The translations under genes were made by a program, and so were the position numbers. The notes under the pieces are model-generated. The model did no database searches, had not been told where the DNA came from, and saw only the letters and a program-made list of their open reading frames with translations. This document shows, piece by piece, positions 6,973 through 10,590 of a stretch of DNA of 10,590 bases (position 1 is its first letter; each line of letters starts with the position of its first letter). This DNA comes from Bacteroidota bacterium (GTDB lineage: Bacteria; Bacteroidota; Bacteroidia; SpSt-205; S141-50). Location of the stretch: contig WFXK01000341.1 of assembly GCA_015490695.1 (NCBI GenBank), forward strand, positions 1-10,590, read 5' to 3'.

Positions 6973-8197
6973 AAAAAAATACTGCCATTTCTGCGGAAGA
7001 AAAGAAGAGGACGTCCTCATCCTCTTTGAGGGAAAAGAAGCAACTATCTGCAATTTCTGTATCGAAGTTACTTATACCTTAATCCATGATAAAGAAAAAC
7101 TTCCTCCGTTACATCGTTCTTATCGTCCCCCGGTAAACATATTCAAATACACCCCTGCAAAAATCAAAGCGTATCTTGACCAATACGTTATTGGGCAAGA
7201 GGAGGCAAAAAAAGTCCTTTCCGTTGCAGTTTATAACCATTACAAACGAGTTGCTTATCATAAAGAGTTGAAAGATGTAGAATTGGAAAAAAGTAACATT
7301 TTACTTATTGGTCCAACAGGTACGGGAAAAACTTTATTAGCCCGAACCATCGCACGATTTTTAGAAGTTCCTTTTTGTATTGCCGATGCAACGACGTTAA
7401 CCGAAGCAGGTTATGTAGGAGAAGATGTAGAAAATGTTTTAGTTCGTTTATTACAAGCAGCCAATTACAATGTAGAAGCTGCGCAATATGGAATTGTTTA
7501 CATTGATGAAATAGATAAGATTGCGAGGAAGTCTGAGAATCCTTCTATTACAAGGGATGTTGGAGGAGAAGGCGTTCAGCAGGCGTTGTTAAAATTATTA
7601 GAAGGTACTGTGGCGAATGTTCCGCCTAAGGGGGGAAGGAAACATCCTGAGCAACCTTTTATTCAAGTAGATACAACCCACATTTTATTCATTTGTGGTG
7701 GGGCGTTTGAGGGGTTAGAGCAGATTATTGCGCGGCGTGTCGCAAAAAACCAAGTAGGATTCAAGGCAAGTCATCACCAAAGTCTTTCCCGTTCGCAATT
7801 GCTTGCAATGGTTCAACCCGATGATTTAAGAAAATTTGGGCTGATTCCTGAGTTAATAGGGCGCTTACCTGTGGTCACTACCTTAGAACCCCTTAATAAA
7901 GAAGCTCTGCGAAATATCTTAACCAAACCCAAAAACGCACTTATTAAACAATATCAACAGCTCTTTGCCATAGAAGGTAAAACCCTTCATTTTACGGAAG
8001 ATGCCTTAGACACCATCGTAGACTATGCCGAACGCCTTAACCTCGGTGCACGTGGACTTAGAACGATTTTAGAAAAAATCCTTTTAGACCTCATGTACGA
8101 AGCACCTGACAGACGAGAAATCCATATTACTATTGACAAAGCTTTTGTAGAGGCACAATACAACAAACACTTTGAATCCTTACGCATGGCTTCATGA
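6959..8197 (+). CDS. clpX: ATP-dependent Clp protease ATP-binding subunit ClpX
   Basis: The AAA+ hexameric unfoldase that recognises tagged or native substrates and threads them into ClpP. The 412-residue product has the N-terminal zinc-binding domain (Cys9, Cys12, Cys31, Cys34), Walker A GPTGTGKT at 118-125, the GYVG pore loop at 151-154, Walker B IVYIDEID at 179-186, the RKH pore-entry loop at 227-229, an arginine-finger candidate Arg302 in ELIGRLP, and sensor 2 GARGLR at 363-368. The ClpP-docking IGF loop reads VGF (266-268), a conservative variant. Length is normal for the family. The start at 6959 lies inside the end of clpP (14-nt overlap) and gives the zinc finger its usual position; there is no Shine-Dalgarno sequence. 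The TGA stop overlaps the aroQ ATG as ATGA. Confidence 0.97.
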   Translation: MKNRRKKYCHFCGRKEEDVLILFEGKEATICNFCIEVTYTLIHDKEKLPPLHRSYRPPVNIFKYTPAKIKAYLDQYVIGQEEAKKVLSVAVYNHYKRVAYHKELKDVELEKSNILLIGPTGTGKTLLARTIARFLEVPFCIADATTLTEAGYVGEDVENVLVRLLQAANYNVEAAQYGIVYIDEIDKIARKSENPSITRDVGGEGVQQALLKLLEGTVANVPPKGGRKHPEQPFIQVDTTHILFICGGAFEGLEQIIARRVAKNQVGFKASHHQSLSRSQLLAMVQPDDLRKFGLIPELIGRLPVVTTLEPLNKEALRNILTKPKNALIKQYQQLFAIEGKTLHFTEDALDTIVDYAERLNLGARGLRTILEKILLDLMYEAPDRREIHITIDKAFVEAQYNKHFESLRMAS

Positions 8198-8634
8198 AAA
8201 TCCTTGTTTTAAACGGCGTTAACTTAGACCAACTACACCGAAGAGAAAAGCAATGGTATGGGAAAAAAGATTTAAAAGCGATTGAAACCTTAGCTAAGGA
8301 ACGCTTTCCCCACATTCAACAAACATGGCGCCAAACCAATGATTTGTCACAACTGATTCAATGGATTCACAATGCAGAAAAAGAAGGATTTCAAGGTATT
8401 ATCTTAAATGCAGGAGCATGGAGCCATTACGAATACGCTTTACAAGATGCGATTGCACTAATTGATTTGCCTGTTATAGAAGTCCATCTCAGCAATATTT
8501 ATGCAAGGGAGCCTTTTCGCCATGTTTCTGTTATCGCTTCTGTCTGTCAAGGAACCATAACAGGCTTTCAATACTATAGCTACTTATTAGCCCTCCATTA
8601 CTTTAATGACCTACTATCACAAAGAACGTCCTAA
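8194..8634 (+). CDS. aroQ: 3-dehydroquinate dehydratase, type II
   Basis: Catalyses the third shikimate-pathway step, dehydration of 3-dehydroquinate to 3-dehydroshikimate, usually as a cytosolic dodecamer. The 146-residue length is typical. Active-site residues keep family positions and spacing: Asn10, Arg17 and Tyr22 in NGVNLDQLHRRE..YG (the flexible lid), QTN at 47-49 for the usual QSN, NAGAWSH at 72-78 for NPGAYTH, and EVHLSN at 96-101 with Glu96 and His98, followed by AREPFRH. Some normally invariant neighbours differ: NPGA to NAGA, LLG to QLH, and a C-terminal GTITGFQYYSY for GxIxGFGxxGY. The catalytic set is intact, so activity is expected. The start overlaps the clpX stop by 4 nt; the 3' end overlaps rsmB by 29 nt. 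There is no visible mechanistic link to its proteolysis neighbours. Confidence 0.92.
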   Translation: MKILVLNGVNLDQLHRREKQWYGKKDLKAIETLAKERFPHIQQTWRQTNDLSQLIQWIHNAEKEGFQGIILNAGAWSHYEYALQDAIALIDLPVIEVHLSNIYAREPFRHVSVIASVCQGTITGFQYYSYLLALHYFNDLLSQRTS

Positions 8635-9841
8635 GCGATGGCATTATAACTTAATCACCGCTTGGAGTGAGGCTTTTTATTGGATTTTTGAAAAATACAG
8701 CGCAGTAGATAAAGTTGTTCAGCACATTTTAAAACAACACAAAAAATGGGGAAGCAAAGACCGACGTTTGTTTGTACAAGTGCTTTACGATTTACTTCGG
8801 TATTGGAATTTATGGACAGCCATAGCAGGCTTAGAAAAACCAAGGAGTAAAAAAGATTTTTTTTCAATTACGCTTATTGCCCTTAAAGCCTATTATCCTG
8901 ATGTGCCGTTTCCTTCTACGCTTCCTCTGTTTGCGATTTCTGAGAAAGGTATACGAAAGCGTTATGAGACCTTAATACAACAGCCCGAATATCGTTTTGG
9001 ATTACCATCATGGCTTTTAGAGCGGTTTCAAAACAGCTATCCAGACACATGGGAGGCTTTATTACAAGCGCTTAATCGGATGGCACCTGTGTATTTACGC
9101 GTCAATACCTTAAAAGCTTCTGCGGAGGAAGTGGTTTGTGCGCTGCAGCAAGAGGGGATTGAAGCAAAGCAAGTAGAAGGGTTTGAAGATGCGGTTGTAT
9201 TACTTCGTAGAGCTAATATTTTTAAGTTAAAAATTTTTCAAAAAGGGTATTTTGAAGTTCAGGATTTGGCGTCGCAGCAGGTTGCGCCGTTGTTGGAGGT
9301 AAAGCCTGGGATGCGGGTGGTGGATGCCTGTGCAGGAGCAGGAGGAAAAACCCTCCATTTAGCAGCATTGATGCATAACAAAGGAGAAATTATCGCTTTA
9401 GATGTAGATGCTCATCGTTTACAACAATTACGGCTTCGTGCCCGAAGAGCAGGCGCCCATAACATCCGTATACGACCTATCCACCACAATAAAGTCGTTA
9501 AACGCCTCTATGGAAGCGCAGACAGACTTCTTTTAGATGTCCCTTGTAGCGGAACAGGAACGCTAAAAAGAAATCCCGATATTAAATGGCACCTAACGCC
9601 ACAAAAACTTGGAGAATACCAGCAAAAACAACGGGAAATCCTACAAAACTATGCACCCATCTTAAAGCGTGGCGGCATTATGCTCTATGTAACCTGTAGT
9701 TTATTGCCAGAAGAGAACCAACAACAAATCCAATGGTTTTTAACCCATTTTCCTAATTTCCGCTTACAAAAAGAATTGTTATTATTACCCACAGAACGAG
9801 ACTGGGACGGCTTTTATATAGCACAATTACAGAAAACATGA
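8606..9841 (+). CDS. rsmB: 16S rRNA (cytosine-967 type) C5-methyltransferase, RsmB/NSUN family
   Basis: A SAM-dependent methyltransferase that makes 5-methylcytosine in 16S rRNA (C967 in E. coli). The 411-residue product has an N-terminal NusB-like RNA-binding domain (about 15-140, with DKVV and KKWGSKDRRLF), then a linker (LRVNTLK), then the Rossmann-fold catalytic domain. Motif I DACAGAGGKT is at 240-249, DVPCSGTG at 311-318 (Cys314), NPDIKW at 323-328 and TCS at 363-365 (Cys364, the expected nucleophile). Cys314 and Cys364 are 50 apart, as in E. coli RsmB (325 and 375). The start at 8606 lies inside aroQ (29-nt overlap); the ATG at 8638 is out of frame, so no closer ATG is available. The stop overlaps the next gene as ATGA. 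Other RNA m5C methyltransferases share these motifs, so the exact target site is inferred from the NusB-like domain. Confidence 0.9.
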   Translation: MTYYHKERPKRWHYNLITAWSEAFYWIFEKYSAVDKVVQHILKQHKKWGSKDRRLFVQVLYDLLRYWNLWTAIAGLEKPRSKKDFFSITLIALKAYYPDVPFPSTLPLFAISEKGIRKRYETLIQQPEYRFGLPSWLLERFQNSYPDTWEALLQALNRMAPVYLRVNTLKASAEEVVCALQQEGIEAKQVEGFEDAVVLLRRANIFKLKIFQKGYFEVQDLASQQVAPLLEVKPGMRVVDACAGAGGKTLHLAALMHNKGEIIALDVDAHRLQQLRLRARRAGAHNIRIRPIHHNKVVKRLYGSADRLLLDVPCSGTGTLKRNPDIKWHLTPQKLGEYQQKQREILQNYAPILKRGGIMLYVTCSLLPEENQQQIQWFLTHFPNFRLQKELLLLPTERDWDGFYIAQLQKT

Positions 9842-10587
9842 ATTTATGGGGATTACGAACGACGATGGAACCCCTGCGTAAAGAACCTTCTCACAAAGCA
9901 GAAATGATTTCTCAATTGCTTTTTAGCGAACCTGTAAAAGTACTTGAAAAGAAAAAAGATTGGTGCTTTATTCAAAGCGTGATAGACCATTATCAAGGCT
10001 GGATTGTACGCACTCGCCTGAGCCGATTATTAAGTCCATTACAACCCAAACCTTGTTTCATTGTTGATCCTTATGTGAAACTAAACACGGTGCCACTATG
10101 GTTTGGGATTCCTTTGTGGTGTTATGAAAGAGAAAAAAATAGTTTGAAGGTTCGCTTTGAAACTTTTGAAGTTATTATACCAGAAAATTTTGTTGCACCT
10201 CCTTCAGCATCGCTTTACGAAAAAGCAATAAAACATTTTCTTGGAGTGCCGTATTTGTGGGGTGGACGTAGTTGTATGGGAATAGATTGTTCTGGATTAG
10301 TTCAGCTATTGTTTTTAATGAAAAACATCAGGCTACCTCGGGATACTTTTCAACAAATCCATTATGGCAAATGGATTGCTTTTCAAAAGCGCCGAAGGGG
10401 ACACATTGCTTTTTTCTCAGAAGTGCCTTATAAAAGTGTCTCTCATGTCGGTATTCTTTTAGATAAAGATACTATTCTACACGCACACGGCTGGGTACGC
10501 GCCGATTTTATTACTCCCAAAGGTATCTTTTTAAAGGAAGAAGGACAACTAAGTCATTATTTGTTGGGGATAAAAAAGGTAGTATAG
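9838..10587 (+). CDS. C40 family NlpC/P60 peptidase with N-terminal SH3-like domain (YkfC-like)
   Basis: A 249-residue cysteine peptidase of the type that cleaves gamma-D-glutamyl/diamino-acid bonds in peptidoglycan peptides. An N-terminal bacterial SH3-like domain (about 4-62: PLRKEPSHKAEMISQLLFSE, then WCFIQ and GWI) and a second SH3-like stretch (about 63-120) precede the catalytic domain (about 125-249). Cys151 in GIDCSGLVQ, His203 in VSHVGILL and His215 in TILHAHG form the expected Cys-His-His triad with spacing of 52 and 12. The normally conserved GDL/GDI before the FF strand is GHI (188-190). The N-terminus shows no signal peptide or lipobox, so it probably acts in the cytosol on imported muropeptides, as proposed for YkfC-type enzymes. 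The start overlaps the rsmB stop as ATGA; an internal ATG at 9865 would cut into the first SH3 strand. The stop is 3 nt before the window end. Confidence 0.85.
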   Translation: MNLWGLRTTMEPLRKEPSHKAEMISQLLFSEPVKVLEKKKDWCFIQSVIDHYQGWIVRTRLSRLLSPLQPKPCFIVDPYVKLNTVPLWFGIPLWCYEREKNSLKVRFETFEVIIPENFVAPPSASLYEKAIKHFLGVPYLWGGRSCMGIDCSGLVQLLFLMKNIRLPRDTFQQIHYGKWIAFQKRRRGHIAFFSEVPYKSVSHVGILLDKDTILHAHGWVRADFITPKGIFLKEEGQLSHYLLGIKKVV

Positions 10588-10590
10588 TTC

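Noticed and set aside
10560..10590. Terminator after the NlpC/P60 gene
   Set aside because: Only 3 nt follow the stop codon, so no hairpin or T-tract can be judged inside the window.

Overview
The window looks like chromosomal core-genome DNA from a member of the Bacteroidota, most likely a Cytophagales-like lineage because it carries cytochrome c maturation genes; the genus cannot be fixed from sequence alone. Four things point there: a DUF5686/carboxypeptidase-regulatory-like outer-membrane protein, Bacteroidota-type ClpP and trigger factor sequences, an almost complete lack of Shine-Dalgarno sequences, and one promoter that fits the Bacteroidota -33 TTTG / -7 TAnnTTTG consensus exactly. 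The DNA is AT-leaning and extremely compact. The only real intergenic space is about 119 bp (4623-4741), and it separates two divergent transcription units.

Left unit (minus strand, 4622 to 1): ccmE, ccmF and the N-terminal 446 codons of a DUF5686 family protein that runs off the left edge. Both junctions are 4-nt ATGA overlaps, so the three genes are almost certainly one operon. CcmE carries heme to CcmF, which attaches it to apocytochromes c. This CcmE has a Cys (CPSKY) in place of the classical heme-binding His, as in the variant called System I*. The rest of the Ccm machinery lies outside the window.

Right unit (plus strand, 4742 to 10587): tRNA-Leu(UAG), tig, clpP, clpX, aroQ, rsmB and a cytosolic-looking NlpC/P60 peptidase. 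No gap between them exceeds 4 nt and most neighbours overlap, so they probably form one long operon read from a promoter at 4698-4729. It couples nascent-chain folding (trigger factor) and regulated proteolysis (ClpXP) with shikimate-pathway, rRNA-methylation and peptidoglycan-peptide enzymes. The last A of the encoded tRNA CCA end (4830) is also the A of the best tig start codon, so tRNA 3' maturation and tig translation compete for one nucleotide.

I found no mobile element, CRISPR array, phage gene, toxin-antitoxin pair, terminator or clearly new multi-gene system. The best leads are the tRNA/tig overlap, the Cys-type CcmE, the DUF5686 gene coupled to ccmEF, and a strong alternation of synonymous codon use between neighbouring patches inside single genes.
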